Made by a program: the position numbers and the translations under genes. The notes below the pieces were generated by a model. The model saw only the letters and a list, made by a program, of their open reading frames with translations, made no database searches and was not told the origin of the DNA. From J029 sp964482495 (GTDB lineage: Bacteria; Planctomycetota; UBA1135), in assembly GCA_964482495.1 (NCBI GenBank), contig CAYZXS010000003.1, positions 73,540-137,539 of the forward strand: a stretch of DNA of 64,000 nucleotides. Reading direction: 5' to 3'. Below, piece after piece: positions 51,323 to 60,450 of this stretch (position 1 is the stretch's first letter; each line of letters begins with the position of its first letter).

Positions 51323-52594
51323 ATGGCGAACCAGCGGCTCGATCGACGTGACTTCCTCCGCCAGCTCGGGGCTGGTGCCGCCGCCGGCGCCCTGGGCGGC
51401 GCGACCCTGCCCACGCGGCTGCTGGCGAATCCCTCGCCGAACGAGCAGATCGGCATCGGCGTCATCGGCGTCGGCTCGCTCGGCGGCGGCCACCACCTGA
51501 ACGCCCTGATGGGAATGTCGGACGACTTCCGGCTGCTGGCGGTGGCGGACGTCGACCAGGTCCACCTCGACCGGGCGGTCGAGAGGGCCGGCGGCGGGGT
51601 GGAGGGCTACCGCGACTACCGGCGCCTGCTCGACCGCCAGGACCTGGACGCGGTGCTGATCGCCACCCCCGACCACTGGCACGCGCTGACGACGATCCAC
51701 GCCTGCGAGGCCGGCAAGGACGTCTACTGCGAGAAGCCGCTGTCGCTGACCATCGGCGAGGGTCGCGAGATGGTCGACGCCGTGCGCCGCGCCGGCCGGG
51801 TCTGCCAGACCGGCTCGCAGCAGCGCTCCGACCTGCGCTTTCGCTGGGCCTGCGAGCTGGTGCGCAACGGCGCCATCGGCGAGCTGGAGCGGGTGACGGC
51901 GGCGCTGCACCGCGGCCCGTCGGCGCCGTGGCAGGAGGTGGTCGCGCCGCCGCCGAACCTGGACTGGGAGATGTGGCTCGGCCCGTCGCCGTGGGCCGAG
52001 TACCGGCCGGCGCGCTGCCACTGGACCTTCCGCTGGTTCTTCGACAGCTCGGGCGGCATGCTCACCGACTGGGGCGCGCACCACAACGACATCGCCCAGT
52101 GGGGGATGGGCGTGGATCACTCCGGACCGCGCACCATCGAAGGCGCGGCGCGCTTCGACCCCGACAGCATGTACGAGACCCCGGTGCAGTTCGAGGTCCG
52201 CTACCTCTACGAGAGCGGCGTCGAGCTGACCTGTACCAGCGAGGGCCGCAACGGCGTCACCTTCCACGGCAGCGAGGGCAGCATCTTCGTCAGCCGCGGC
52301 GCGATCGAGGCCGACCCGCCCGAGATCCTGGACACGCCGCCCGGGAGCGGCGAGGTCCAGCTCTACCAGAGCCCGAACCACCACCGCGACTTCGCCGCCT
52401 GCGTGCGCAGCCGCCGCCGCCCGATCTGCGACGTCGAGATCGGCCACCGCTCCGTGACCGTCTGCCACCTCGGCAACCTGGCGATCCGGCTCGGGCGCAA
52501 GCTCGACTGGGATCCCGAGGCCGAGCGCTTCCGCGGCGACGAGCAGGCCAACCGCCTGATCCACAAGCCGAACCGCCAGCCCTGGGTGCTGTGA
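51323..52594 (+). CDS. Gfo/Idh/MocA-family oxidoreductase, Tat-exported
   Basis: 423 residues from the ATG at 51323 (a GTG nine bases earlier is in frame). A Tat signal (LDRRDFLRQLGAGAAAGALGG) precedes the NAD(P)-binding Rossmann domain (IGVIGVGSLGGGHH near 45) and the family motif CEKPLSLT near 135 with the substrate-binding lysine. The C-terminal alpha/beta domain includes GMLTDWGAHHNDIAQW. Exported members are frequent in Planctomycetota and oxidise or epimerise sugars; the substrate is not deducible. The next gene starts one base after its stop. Confidence 0.92.
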   Translation: MANQRLDRRDFLRQLGAGAAAGALGGATLPTRLLANPSPNEQIGIGVIGVGSLGGGHHLNALMGMSDDFRLLAVADVDQVHLDRAVERAGGGVEGYRDYRRLLDRQDLDAVLIATPDHWHALTTIHACEAGKDVYCEKPLSLTIGEGREMVDAVRRAGRVCQTGSQQRSDLRFRWACELVRNGAIGELERVTAALHRGPSAPWQEVVAPPPNLDWEMWLGPSPWAEYRPARCHWTFRWFFDSSGGMLTDWGAHHNDIAQWGMGVDHSGPRTIEGAARFDPDSMYETPVQFEVRYLYESGVELTCTSEGRNGVTFHGSEGSIFVSRGAIEADPPEILDTPPGSGEVQLYQSPNHHRDFAACVRSRRRPICDVEIGHRSVTVCHLGNLAIRLGRKLDWDPEAERFRGDEQANRLIHKPNRQPWVL

Positions 52595-52595
52595 C

Positions 52596-54656
52596 ATGAA
52601 CCGCCTGCTGCTCCCTCTGCTGCTCCTGCTGACCGCGGCCTGCCACGCGCCGCCGGAGGCCCCGCCGCCGCCCGAGCCGGTCGTGCTGGTCCCCAACCTG
52701 CCGCCGCCGCCGGAGGCGGAGCTCAGCAGCGAGGAGCTCGAGGTCTGGCTGCGCTCCAGCCCTCCCCACGCGCGCCAGCAGGCGGCCCAGTACGGCTGGA
52801 AGGCGGGGCCGACCGCGGTGCCGATGCTCATCGGCCTGTTCGACGCCGAGCCGCCCGAGACCGCCCGCGCCGCGCAGTCGGCCTTCTGGAGCATGGTCCA
52901 CCACTACACCTCCCCGAGGCTGCCGCGCGAACGCCGCCAGTTCAACGCCGCCCTGGGCCGGGAGCTGGAGGAGCCGCACCCGATCGCCGCCAAGCGGATC
53001 CTGATCGAGGGATTGAGCGTCACCGGCGAGGGGCTCGGCGACGCGGAAGCCGCCGGCACCTTGCTGCGCCACCCCGAGCTCGGCAGCGACGCCATGGCCG
53101 CGCTCGAGCGCATCCCGCACCCGGTCGCGGACGAGCGGCTGCTCGAGGAGCTGGACGCCGCCGCGGAGTCGGGCGACCCCGCCCGCGCCGCCGCCCTGGC
53201 GCGGAGCCTGGGCGCCCGCCGCAGCGACCTCGCCGGTCCGGCCCTGCTCGCGCTCACCCGCCATGACGACGCGGAGCTCGCTGACGCCGCCCGCCACGCT
53301 CTCGCCCGCGCCGCCGCTCCGGAGGGGGAGGACTACTTCCTTGCCCTTGCCCGTCGCGGCCTCGAGACCGGCGCTCTCCCGGCCAGCGGGACCGAGGCCT
53401 CCGACGCGCTGCGCTTCGCCGAGGCCTGGCGTGACCGCGGCCACCCGCTGGGCGCCGCGGCGATCTTCGCCTCCCTGGCCCGCCACCCGGCGCCGCACCT
53501 GCGCGCCGGCGCCTTGCACGGAGCCGCCCGGGTCTCCCACGAGGACTGCCTGGGCCTGCTGCTCGACGGCCTGGCGGACGAGGCAGGCGCCGTCCGCGGC
53601 GCCGCCCGCGACGGCCTGGTCGGTTGGCCCGACCCCGAGGTCCGCGACCGGCTCGCCAGCGCCGTCCGCCACCGCGACGACCCCGTGCGCGCCGAGCTGC
53701 TGCGGGTGCGGGTCGCCCGCGCCGACCTGCCGGTGTCGGGGCTGATCGCCGACGCCCTGATCTCTTGGGGGCCGCAGGAACGGCTGGCCGGACTGGAGCT
53801 CGCCGCCCAGCACGGCGACCCCCGGCACGAAGCCAGCCTGCGCTCGATCCTCGAGCGCGGCACCGCCGCCGAGCTGCCGCTGGCCGAGTCCGCCCTGCTC
53901 GCCGTCGCCCGCGCCAAGGCCGCCGCCCGCGACATGGAATCGGCGCTGGTGCTCTTCGACGAGCTCATCGCCGGTTCGAGCCAGCCGTCCCTGGTCGCTC
54001 GGGCTCGGGACCAGGCGGCCCGCGCCCGCTTGGCCCACGCCGACGAGCTCAGCGCCGAGTCGCCGGTGGAAGCGGCCACCCTGCTCGACGCCATCCTGCT
54101 CGACTCCGCGTCCGCCACGATCCGCGCCGCCGCCGCCCAGCGCCTGCGCGCTCTCGGCGTCGACACCAAGGTCTATGCCCTGCGCCAGGGCTTCCTGACC
54201 GACTGGTCGCTCTTCGGCCCCGAGGCCCTCGACGCCCGCCGCTTCGCCACCCACCCCTTCGGCGCCAGCGGCCCCGACCCGGCCGTCGCGCCCGAGGACT
54301 GGCTCGAGGTCGCCGGCGAGGATCTCGACGGGGTGCTCGACTTCCTGCCGCTCTTCGACCGCACCCAGAACCAGTCCGTCTACGCCTACGCTTGCTTCGA
54401 CTGGCCTCGCGCCGAAGAGGTCCAGCTCAAGATCGGCAGCGACGACGGCGTCGTCGTCTGGCTGAACGATGACGAAGTCCACCGCAACGAGGTCGCCCGC
54501 GGCCTCCGGCCGGACCAGGACGTCGTCACCGCGTCGCTGACCAGGGGTCGCAACTGCCTGCTGGTCAAGATCACCCAAGGCGGCGGCGACTGGCGCATGT
54601 GCGTGCGGCTGGCGGACGCCGACGGCCAGCCGATCGACCTGAGCGAAACTCCCTGA
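52596..54656 (+). CDS. Lipoprotein with HEAT-like repeats and C-terminal beta-sandwich
   Basis: 686 residues. A lipobox (LTAAC, Cys16) and a proline-rich spacer (about 20-45) predict a lipid-anchored periplasmic or outer-membrane protein. Residues about 50-500 are alpha-helical pairs rich in Ala/Leu/Arg/Asp resembling HEAT or TPR scaffolds. The last 75 residues contain IGSDDGVVVWLNDDEV followed by RPDQDVVTASLTRGRN, a PA14-like sandwich segment closely similar to GSDDSLRVWVDGEEV in the PSCyt protein at 2808. It is coupled to the Gfo/Idh/MocA gene (TGA-C-ATG). A binding or scaffold role is likely. Confidence 0.75.
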   Translation: MNRLLLPLLLLLTAACHAPPEAPPPPEPVVLVPNLPPPPEAELSSEELEVWLRSSPPHARQQAAQYGWKAGPTAVPMLIGLFDAEPPETARAAQSAFWSMVHHYTSPRLPRERRQFNAALGRELEEPHPIAAKRILIEGLSVTGEGLGDAEAAGTLLRHPELGSDAMAALERIPHPVADERLLEELDAAAESGDPARAAALARSLGARRSDLAGPALLALTRHDDAELADAARHALARAAAPEGEDYFLALARRGLETGALPASGTEASDALRFAEAWRDRGHPLGAAAIFASLARHPAPHLRAGALHGAARVSHEDCLGLLLDGLADEAGAVRGAARDGLVGWPDPEVRDRLASAVRHRDDPVRAELLRVRVARADLPVSGLIADALISWGPQERLAGLELAAQHGDPRHEASLRSILERGTAAELPLAESALLAVARAKAAARDMESALVLFDELIAGSSQPSLVARARDQAARARLAHADELSAESPVEAATLLDAILLDSASATIRAAAAQRLRALGVDTKVYALRQGFLTDWSLFGPEALDARRFATHPFGASGPDPAVAPEDWLEVAGEDLDGVLDFLPLFDRTQNQSVYAYACFDWPRAEEVQLKIGSDDGVVVWLNDDEVHRNEVARGLRPDQDVVTASLTRGRNCLLVKITQGGGDWRMCVRLADADGQPIDLSETP

Positions 54657-54706
54657 CCGCGCGGGAAGGGGCACGGTTCCCGGGAGCGGTGGCTCTCCTT
54701 CGCCGC

Positions 54707-54833
54707 CCTCGACGTCTGGTGCCAGATTGGCACCAAGGCGAGGGGCCGGGCGAGAGCCTCCGTCCCGAGCGATGACATCGGTCGGGAACTGCCAACCCAC
54801 CGGTTGGTGCCAATCTGGCACCAGACGTCGAGG
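54707..54833. repeat. Inverted pair of nested palindromes (REP-doublet-like), locus 2
   Basis: Arms 54707-54736 and 54804-54833 are perfect 30-base inverted repeats. Each contains TGGTGCCA-GAT-TGGCACCA (54717-54735 and 54805-54823) preceded by CCTCGACGTC. The cores are 69 bases apart, close to the 71 of locus 1, while the spacer sequence is unrelated. The loop triplet is GAT here and CTT at locus 1. The element lies between a lipoprotein gene (stop 54656) and the peroxidase gene (start 54928) on the same strand. Confidence 0.88.
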
Positions 54834-54927
54834 ACAGCGGTGAGGGGACGCCATGAGGGGGTCTTCGGCAGCGCGGGGCAAGGTGTCTCGGAACCGAGGC
54901 GGGGAGGCTGGGTTGCGGATCGGAGCC

Positions 54928-56595
54928 ATGAAGTTCTCCCTCGTCCTTTCCACCCTGGCCGCGGCGGCGGCCGCGGCGGTCGCGCTTCCCTCGAGCGCGG
55001 TCGCCCAGGGCGGCGGCTTGCAGCCGCCGCCGGCCCCGCCTGGCAACCCCGTCACCACCTCGAAGGCGCTGCTCGGCAAGACCCTGTTCTGGGACGAGCA
55101 GCTGAGCTCGACCCGGACCATCTCTTGCGGCAGCTGCCACCTGCCGGAGGCCGGCGGCTCCGACCCGCGCTCGGTGCTGGGCGATCCCCGCAGCACCCAC
55201 CCGGGTCCGGACGGCGTCTTCGGCACCGCGGACGACGTCGCCGGCTCGCCCGGCGTTACCCGGAGCGCCGCGAGCGGCCGCTACGTCGCGGATCCGGTGT
55301 TCTCGCTGGCGCCGCAGGTGACCGGGCGGCGCTCGATGCCGGCGATCAACGGCGGCTACGGGCCGCGCATGTTCTGGGACGGCCGCGCCGAGGAGGTGTT
55401 CCGCGACCCCGTCACCAACCAGGTGATCCTGAACCGCTTCGCGGCGCTCGAGAACCAGGTGCTCGGGCCGCCGGTGAGCGACGTCGAGATGGCGCACGAG
55501 AGCCGCGACTGGCTCGAGGTGGCGGCGCGGGTCGAGACCTCGATGCCGCTGGCGCTGGCGGGCGGCGTGACCCCCGACTTGGCCGGCTGGCTGAACGGTC
55601 GCGATTACCCGGCGCTGTTCCAGGAGGCCTTCGGTTCGGCCGCGGTCACCCCGGCGCGCATCGCCATGGCGATCGCCACCTACGAGCGCACCCTGGTGTC
55701 CGACCAGGCGCCGATCCTGGATTTCCTGGCAGGCAACAACAACGCCATCTCGGCCCAGGAGCGCCGCGGCTTCAACCTGTTCAACTCGCCGCGGCTGGCC
55801 TGCAACACCTGCCACGCCGGTCCGCGCTTCTCGAACGAGAGCTTCCACTACACCGGCGTGCGGCCGCAGAACGAGGACCTCGGCCTCGGCGGCGTCACCG
55901 GCGATCCGCGGCAGGAGGGGCAGATGAAGACCCCGGCGCTGCTGAACGTCGAGCTGCGCGGGCCCTTCTTCCACGGCGGCACCGCCGCGACCCTGGGCGA
56001 GGTCGTCGACTTCTACAACCGCGGCGGCGACTTCAACGGACCCAACAAGGCGCCGTCGATCCGGCCGCTGAACCTGACGCCGGGCGAGCGCGCCGACCTG
56101 CTGGCCTTCCTCGGCCGCCCGCTGACCGACCCGCGGGTGCGCGACGGCCTGGCGCCCTTCGACCGCCCGGTGATGTACGCCGAGTCCGGCCACCGTCCGG
56201 TGATCTACGGCCAGCCGACCGCCGGCAGCGGCGGCGAGGCGCCGGTGATCGTGGCTGCGGAGCCGCCGCTGGTGGGGAACCCGTCGCTGACGATCGGAGT
56301 CGACCGCGGCCTCGGCGGCGCCATGGCGGCGCTGGTCGTGGACAGCCAGAGCGACCCCTTCGGCAGCGTCCAGCAGGGGGCGATGTGCTTCCTGGCGCTG
56401 ACCCCGGGACACGTGCGCCACGTCATGCGCCTCGACGGCGCCGGCAACGGCCGCGGCACCGTCTCTCGCAGCTTCGCGCTGCCGGCGAACGCGGAGCTGA
56501 TCGGCCTGAGCCGTTACATCCAGTGGTTCATCCAGGACCCCGGATCGGGCGGCGGCCTGGCCGCCACGCCGGCGGCCGAGCTCCAGCTCTTCTAA
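54928..56595 (+). CDS. Dihaem cytochrome c peroxidase / MauG family protein
   Basis: 555 residues from the ATG at 54928, which opens a signal peptide ending near VA|QGG; the ATG at 54853 adds 25 unlikely residues. Two haem-binding motifs, CGSCH (near 71) and CNTCH (near 293), lie at the spacing of bacterial dihaem peroxidases, with SxPAINGGYG and TPALLNVELRGPFFHGG as further family signatures. A C-terminal region of about 150 residues beyond the peroxidase fold is unassigned. It would reduce peroxide or carry out MauG-like oxidation in the periplasm. A perfect palindrome follows the stop. Confidence 0.9.
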   Translation: MKFSLVLSTLAAAAAAAVALPSSAVAQGGGLQPPPAPPGNPVTTSKALLGKTLFWDEQLSSTRTISCGSCHLPEAGGSDPRSVLGDPRSTHPGPDGVFGTADDVAGSPGVTRSAASGRYVADPVFSLAPQVTGRRSMPAINGGYGPRMFWDGRAEEVFRDPVTNQVILNRFAALENQVLGPPVSDVEMAHESRDWLEVAARVETSMPLALAGGVTPDLAGWLNGRDYPALFQEAFGSAAVTPARIAMAIATYERTLVSDQAPILDFLAGNNNAISAQERRGFNLFNSPRLACNTCHAGPRFSNESFHYTGVRPQNEDLGLGGVTGDPRQEGQMKTPALLNVELRGPFFHGGTAATLGEVVDFYNRGGDFNGPNKAPSIRPLNLTPGERADLLAFLGRPLTDPRVRDGLAPFDRPVMYAESGHRPVIYGQPTAGSGGEAPVIVAAEPPLVGNPSLTIGVDRGLGGAMAALVVDSQSDPFGSVQQGAMCFLALTPGHVRHVMRLDGAGNGRGTVSRSFALPANAELIGLSRYIQWFIQDPGSGGGLAATPAAELQLF

Positions 56596-56611
56596 GAGGG
56601 GTCATCCAAGA

Positions 56612-56653
56612 GGTGTCAGGCTCCTTCGTCATCTGACGAAGGAGCCTGACACC
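56612..56653. repeat. Perfect palindrome (GTGTCAGGCTCC family), copy 2
   Basis: Arms 56612-56631 and 56634-56653 are perfectly inverted 20-base repeats (GGTGTCAGGCTCCTTCGTCA) separated by TC. The first 16 bases are identical to the arms at 27076-27142. The element sits between convergent genes (stops at 56595 and 56658), 4 nt from the second stop, and is a candidate bidirectional terminator or a REP-type mobile palindrome. Confidence 0.85.
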
Positions 56654-56657
56654 ATCC

Positions 56658-57290
56658 CTACGGCAAGAGCCAGGCGCGTTCGTTGGCCTCGTCCTTGTCC
56701 ATCTTGGTGGCGCGGAAGCTGAACAGCTTGGCCAGCACCAGGAACAGCACCGTGGCGAGGCCGCTGATGACGATCGTGGTGGTGTTGCTGGCTTCGAGCC
56801 GGCGGCCGATCAGGAACAGCAGCGCGAACAGGCTGGCGGCGTGCACGATCAGGAAGACGTTGAACAGCGACGACTCGACGCCGCCCAGCCAGTGGAAGGT
56901 GCCGGAGCCGTTGCCGGTCTCCCACTCCTTCTCGTAGGCGCTGCGCAGCTGCTTGGCGGTGCTGGTGCCGTTGCGCTGCGGCGCCCGCTGCAGCGCGCGC
57001 ACGACCCATTGATAGCCGGCGTGCCACTTGCGGCACTCGCACAGACCGCCGAAGACCGGCAGGCCGAGCAGGAACAGGAAACCGGTGACGAGGAAGGCGG
57101 GCAGCCAGAGCTGTCCGCTCAGGAGCGGCTCGCCCGGCGCCATCAGATAACGCGCCAGCAAGCCGAGGAGGGCGACGCCCACGACGAGGACGGCGACGTA
57201 GCTCGCGACCATCCGGTCGCGGCGCTGGTCTACCTCCCGCAGGTGTTCGTGGGCCTGATCGACGATGCGGCTCAGGTCGAGTGCGGCCAT
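56658..57290 (-). CDS. Multi-pass membrane protein of unknown function
   Basis: 210 residues from the ATG at 57290 (MAALDLSRIVDQAHEHL); the frame extends upstream without support. An amphipathic N-terminal helix is followed by hydrophobic helices at about 27-45, 58-80, 140-160 and 170-192 and a charged C terminus. No family recognised. It is divergent from the sigma-factor gene (139 nt between starts), so coregulation is possible. Confidence 0.72.
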   Translation of the reverse strand: MAALDLSRIVDQAHEHLREVDQRRDRMVASYVAVLVVGVALLGLLARYLMAPGEPLLSGQLWLPAFLVTGFLFLLGLPVFGGLCECRKWHAGYQWVVRALQRAPQRNGTSTAKQLRSAYEKEWETGNGSGTFHWLGGVESSLFNVFLIVHAASLFALLFLIGRRLEASNTTTIVISGLATVLFLVLAKLFSFRATKMDKDEANERAWLLP

Positions 57291-57429
57291 GATCGCTCCT
57301 GGTTGGAGTGGGGTGAAAGATCGCTGCCGGCACCTTAGCGCGGGCAAGGGGGCGGATTCCAACGCGGAGCGGCGGTGCCTGGACTTTTCTTGGCCGGTTT
57401 CCAGCCCCCGCGGCGAGATTAAGGGAGAC

Positions 57430-60429
57430 ATGGCCGCCCCCCGCTCCGCCGACTTCGACCCCGACGAGCTGCTGCGGCACGTCGACTGGGTCCGGCGGCT
57501 GGCGCGAGGCTTGGCGCGGGACGCGGCCGAGGCCGAGGACCTGGCGCAGGGGACCCTGGCGGCCGCGCTCGAGCGGCGGCCCGGGGCTCACCTGCCGCTG
57601 GCGGCGTGGCTGAGGACGGTGCTGCTGCGGCGGGCGGCCGACCGTCGGCGGGCGGCGGCGCGACGTCACCGCCGAGAAGCGATCCAGGCCTCTCGCCGCG
57701 TCGCCGGCGCAGAATCCGCCGCCGAGGTGGTCGAGCGGGTGGAGATCCAGCGGGTGGTGGCGGAGGCCGCGCTGGCGCTGCCCGAGCCCTACCGGCGGAC
57801 CATCCTCTGGCGCTACTTCGAGGGCTGGAAGCCGCGGGAGATCGCGCAGCGCGAGGGCGTCCCGGTCAGCACCGTGGAACCCCGGCTCCGCCGCGGCCGC
57901 GAGCTGCTGCGAGACCGCCTGGCGCGCCTGGACTCCGCGGAGGGCAAGGCCTGGCTCCCGGCCCTGCTCGGCCTGGCCTCGCCGGCCGCCCCGCTCGCGC
58001 GCGCGGGCCGCGGCGGCGTTCTGCTCGGGACGACCATCCTCATGGGAAACAAGCTCAAGCTCGGCATCCTCACCGCGGCGCTGCTCTTCGGCGCCTGGGC
58101 GCTCACCTCCGGTCAACCGGCGATTCCTTCCGCTCCGGGAACCGGCGTCGATCCGCTGGAGCCGGCCGCGGCGGCGCGTGGGGCGGTGGAACACTCCGGC
58201 GGTGAGGCCGCGGTCCGGACGCCCGTGCTCGAGGGCAGCACGCCGCGACCCGCCGCCTTCTTCATTCGCGAAGAAGGGGGGACGGCCGTCGCCGGGGCTC
58301 GCTTCGTGGTCTTCCAGTCCGACGGGGAGATCCTCCAGCGCGGCCGCAGCGACGAGGCGGGGAGCGCGGAGTGGGTGGACCACGGCGGCTCGCCGAAGCT
58401 GTTGATCGCCGCCGAGGGCCACGCGCACTGGCTCGGGCGTCCGCCGGTCGCCGGCGGGGCCGTGCTGCTCCCGCGCGGCGAAGCGCTCTCCGGTCTGGTG
58501 GTCGTGGACGGCGCGCCTCCTGGCGAGGAGCTGCCGCTGGAGCTCCGCAGCCGCCGACGGCTCCTGCCTGGCGTCCCTCGCGAGGTCCTGGTCGCCGCCG
58601 CCGTGGCGCCGATGGCCACCGGCACCCTCACCGGCTCCTGCGCCGCCGACGGCAGCTTCCGCTTCGCCGGCCTCCCCGCCGATTGGAGCGGGAGCCTGTC
58701 CTGCACCGACGAGCGCTTCCTGGCGGATGGGCAGAACCCGCGCTTCTTCCGGCCCTTCCACCAGCACGCCGTCGCCGGACCGCGGCCGGACCTGGTCCTG
58801 GCCCTGCATCGAACGCCGGCCGTGCGCGGGAGGATCCTGCAGCGGGACGGCGCGCCTTGGCCCGGCGGCGGCCAGGTCAGCGCCCAGGTCCACTACCGCG
58901 GCGGCTCCCTCACCTCGGTGATCCGAGTCGGGCCGATTGGCGGCGATGGCCGCTTCGAGCTGCCGCTGCGCGAGGAGGAGCTCGCGCACGACCGGGTCGA
59001 GGTCTGGGCCATGCCGACCGGGCTGCCGCACGAAGCCTGGACCGTGGATCCGGCGCCGGCGGACCTCGACCTCGGCGACTTCGTGCTCGCTCCACACCAG
59101 ATCCTGCGGGTGGTCGCGCGCACGGCCGGCGGCGCGCCGATCGAGGGAGTCCAACTCCAGGGAATCGAGCCCTACACGGCGGTCACCGACCCGGCGGAGG
59201 CCGGGCAGCCGGCCGTCATCGCCCTCGCGCCTTCCACCCGGGCGCTGCTGGTGGCCGCGGACGGCTTCGGGCCGCGGCAGTTGGAGCTGGATGCCGCGGC
59301 CCTGCCGGAACGCCTGGAGGTGGTGCTCGACCGGACCCAGCAGATCCGGGTGAGCCTGCGGGATCCAGCGGGAGCGCCGTTCACCCGCGGGCAGGTCGTG
59401 CTCTCCGGGGTGGACCTGACCGCGCCGGTCGGCGAGGGCCAGGTCGCTGATCCCGACATCCGGGAAGGGCGCCTCTCCCTACGGGGCGGCGGCAGACCCG
59501 CGGAGTGGTGGATCGCCCCGAGCGCGGCCGGGGAGGTGCGGGTCCAGGGCCTGCGGCCCGGCGGCGCGCTGCAGCTGCGGGTGTACGCCGAGGGCAGCGC
59601 GCTGCTCCACGAGGAGACCATCGACCCGGTCCCGGCCGACGGGTCGGTGGAGCGCACGGTCGTCGTCGAGGCGGCGTTCGAGGTCTTCCGCGGCCAGGTC
59701 GTCGACCCGCGCGGCCGGGGCGTCCGCCCGGAGAAGCTGTCGCTGAGCTTCCGAGACCCCGCCGGGCTGGTGTGGAATCCCGCGCCGCCCGCCTGCGACG
59801 AGGAGGGCTACTTCGCGCTGGAGGTCGCGGCCGGGAGCCGGGTCTCGGTCTCGGTCGAGGCCGCGCCGTGGGCGCCCTACTTCCGCGACGGCCTGGAGGT
59901 GCCGGAGGAGGGGGAGGTGGTCGAGCTCGCGCTCGAAGAGGGCGTCGACCTCATGGTCTACGTCACCGACACCGAGGGCGATCCGGTGCCGGCCGTCGTC
60001 GAGGCCTTCTGGAGCGGAGGGCGCGAGTGGGGCCGGCGGGTGGAGCCGGACGGTCACCGGATCCCGAACTTGCCGCTCGAGCCGCTCTGGATCCGGGCGA
60101 TGGTGGGCGGCGTGGCCCACGAGCGGCAGGTCGGCCTCTGGCGTTCCTACGTCCTGGTCCTGCCGGTGCACGGCGCGGTCGAGGTCGATCTGTCGGCGCG
60201 GCCGGAGATCGCGGGGCTCGAGGGGATCCTGGCGCTGCGGCTCTCTCCGGTCGGTGGCGGCGAACCGCGCCGAGCCAACTTCCGCTTCGGCACCCGCGAG
60301 GTGCCGGCGGTCCTCCCCGGCGAGTACCTGGCCGAGATCGTCGAGAAGGACTGGGGGCCGTGGACCGTGGTTTCGGAGGCGGTGCCCGTGACGGTGGAGG
60401 CGGGGAAGGCCGCGGTCTTGAAGTTCTGA
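57430..60429 (+). CDS. Sigma-70 family (ECF-like) factor fused to a transmembrane helix and large extracytoplasmic region
   Basis: 999 residues from the ATG at 57430, preceded by AAGGGAG. Region 2 (about 10-75: DWVRRLARGLARDAAEAEDLAQ) and region 4 (about 116-168: LPEPYRRTILWRYFEGW, then the helix-turn-helix PREIAQREGVPVSTVEPRL) form a complete ECF-type sigma factor. After a linker, a hydrophobic segment at about 208-227 preceded by basic residues (GNKLK) predicts one membrane crossing with the sigma domains inside. The remaining 770 or so residues are beta-rich segments resembling repeated carboxypeptidase-regulatory-like or Ig-like domains. No separate anti-sigma gene is adjacent. An internal ATG at 58042 lies just before the membrane segment and could start a separate product. 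Confidence 0.85.
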   Translation: MAAPRSADFDPDELLRHVDWVRRLARGLARDAAEAEDLAQGTLAAALERRPGAHLPLAAWLRTVLLRRAADRRRAAARRHRREAIQASRRVAGAESAAEVVERVEIQRVVAEAALALPEPYRRTILWRYFEGWKPREIAQREGVPVSTVEPRLRRGRELLRDRLARLDSAEGKAWLPALLGLASPAAPLARAGRGGVLLGTTILMGNKLKLGILTAALLFGAWALTSGQPAIPSAPGTGVDPLEPAAAARGAVEHSGGEAAVRTPVLEGSTPRPAAFFIREEGGTAVAGARFVVFQSDGEILQRGRSDEAGSAEWVDHGGSPKLLIAAEGHAHWLGRPPVAGGAVLLPRGEALSGLVVVDGAPPGEELPLELRSRRRLLPGVPREVLVAAAVAPMATGTLTGSCAADGSFRFAGLPADWSGSLSCTDERFLADGQNPRFFRPFHQHAVAGPRPDLVLALHRTPAVRGRILQRDGAPWPGGGQVSAQVHYRGGSLTSVIRVGPIGGDGRFELPLREEELAHDRVEVWAMPTGLPHEAWTVDPAPADLDLGDFVLAPHQILRVVARTAGGAPIEGVQLQGIEPYTAVTDPAEAGQPAVIALAPSTRALLVAADGFGPRQLELDAAALPERLEVVLDRTQQIRVSLRDPAGAPFTRGQVVLSGVDLTAPVGEGQVADPDIREGRLSLRGGGRPAEWWIAPSAAGEVRVQGLRPGGALQLRVYAEGSALLHEETIDPVPADGSVERTVVVEAAFEVFRGQVVDPRGRGVRPEKLSLSFRDPAGLVWNPAPPACDEEGYFALEVAAGSRVSVSVEAAPWAPYFRDGLEVPEEGEVVELALEEGVDLMVYVTDTEGDPVPAVVEAFWSGGREWGRRVEPDGHRIPNLPLEPLWIRAMVGGVAHERQVGLWRSYVLVLPVHGAVEVDLSARPEIAGLEGILALRLSPVGGGEPRRANFRFGTREVPAVLPGEYLAEIVEKDWGPWTVVSEAVPVTVEAGKAAVLKF

Positions 60430-60450
60430 ACCAGGGCGTCTGCCCGGTGG

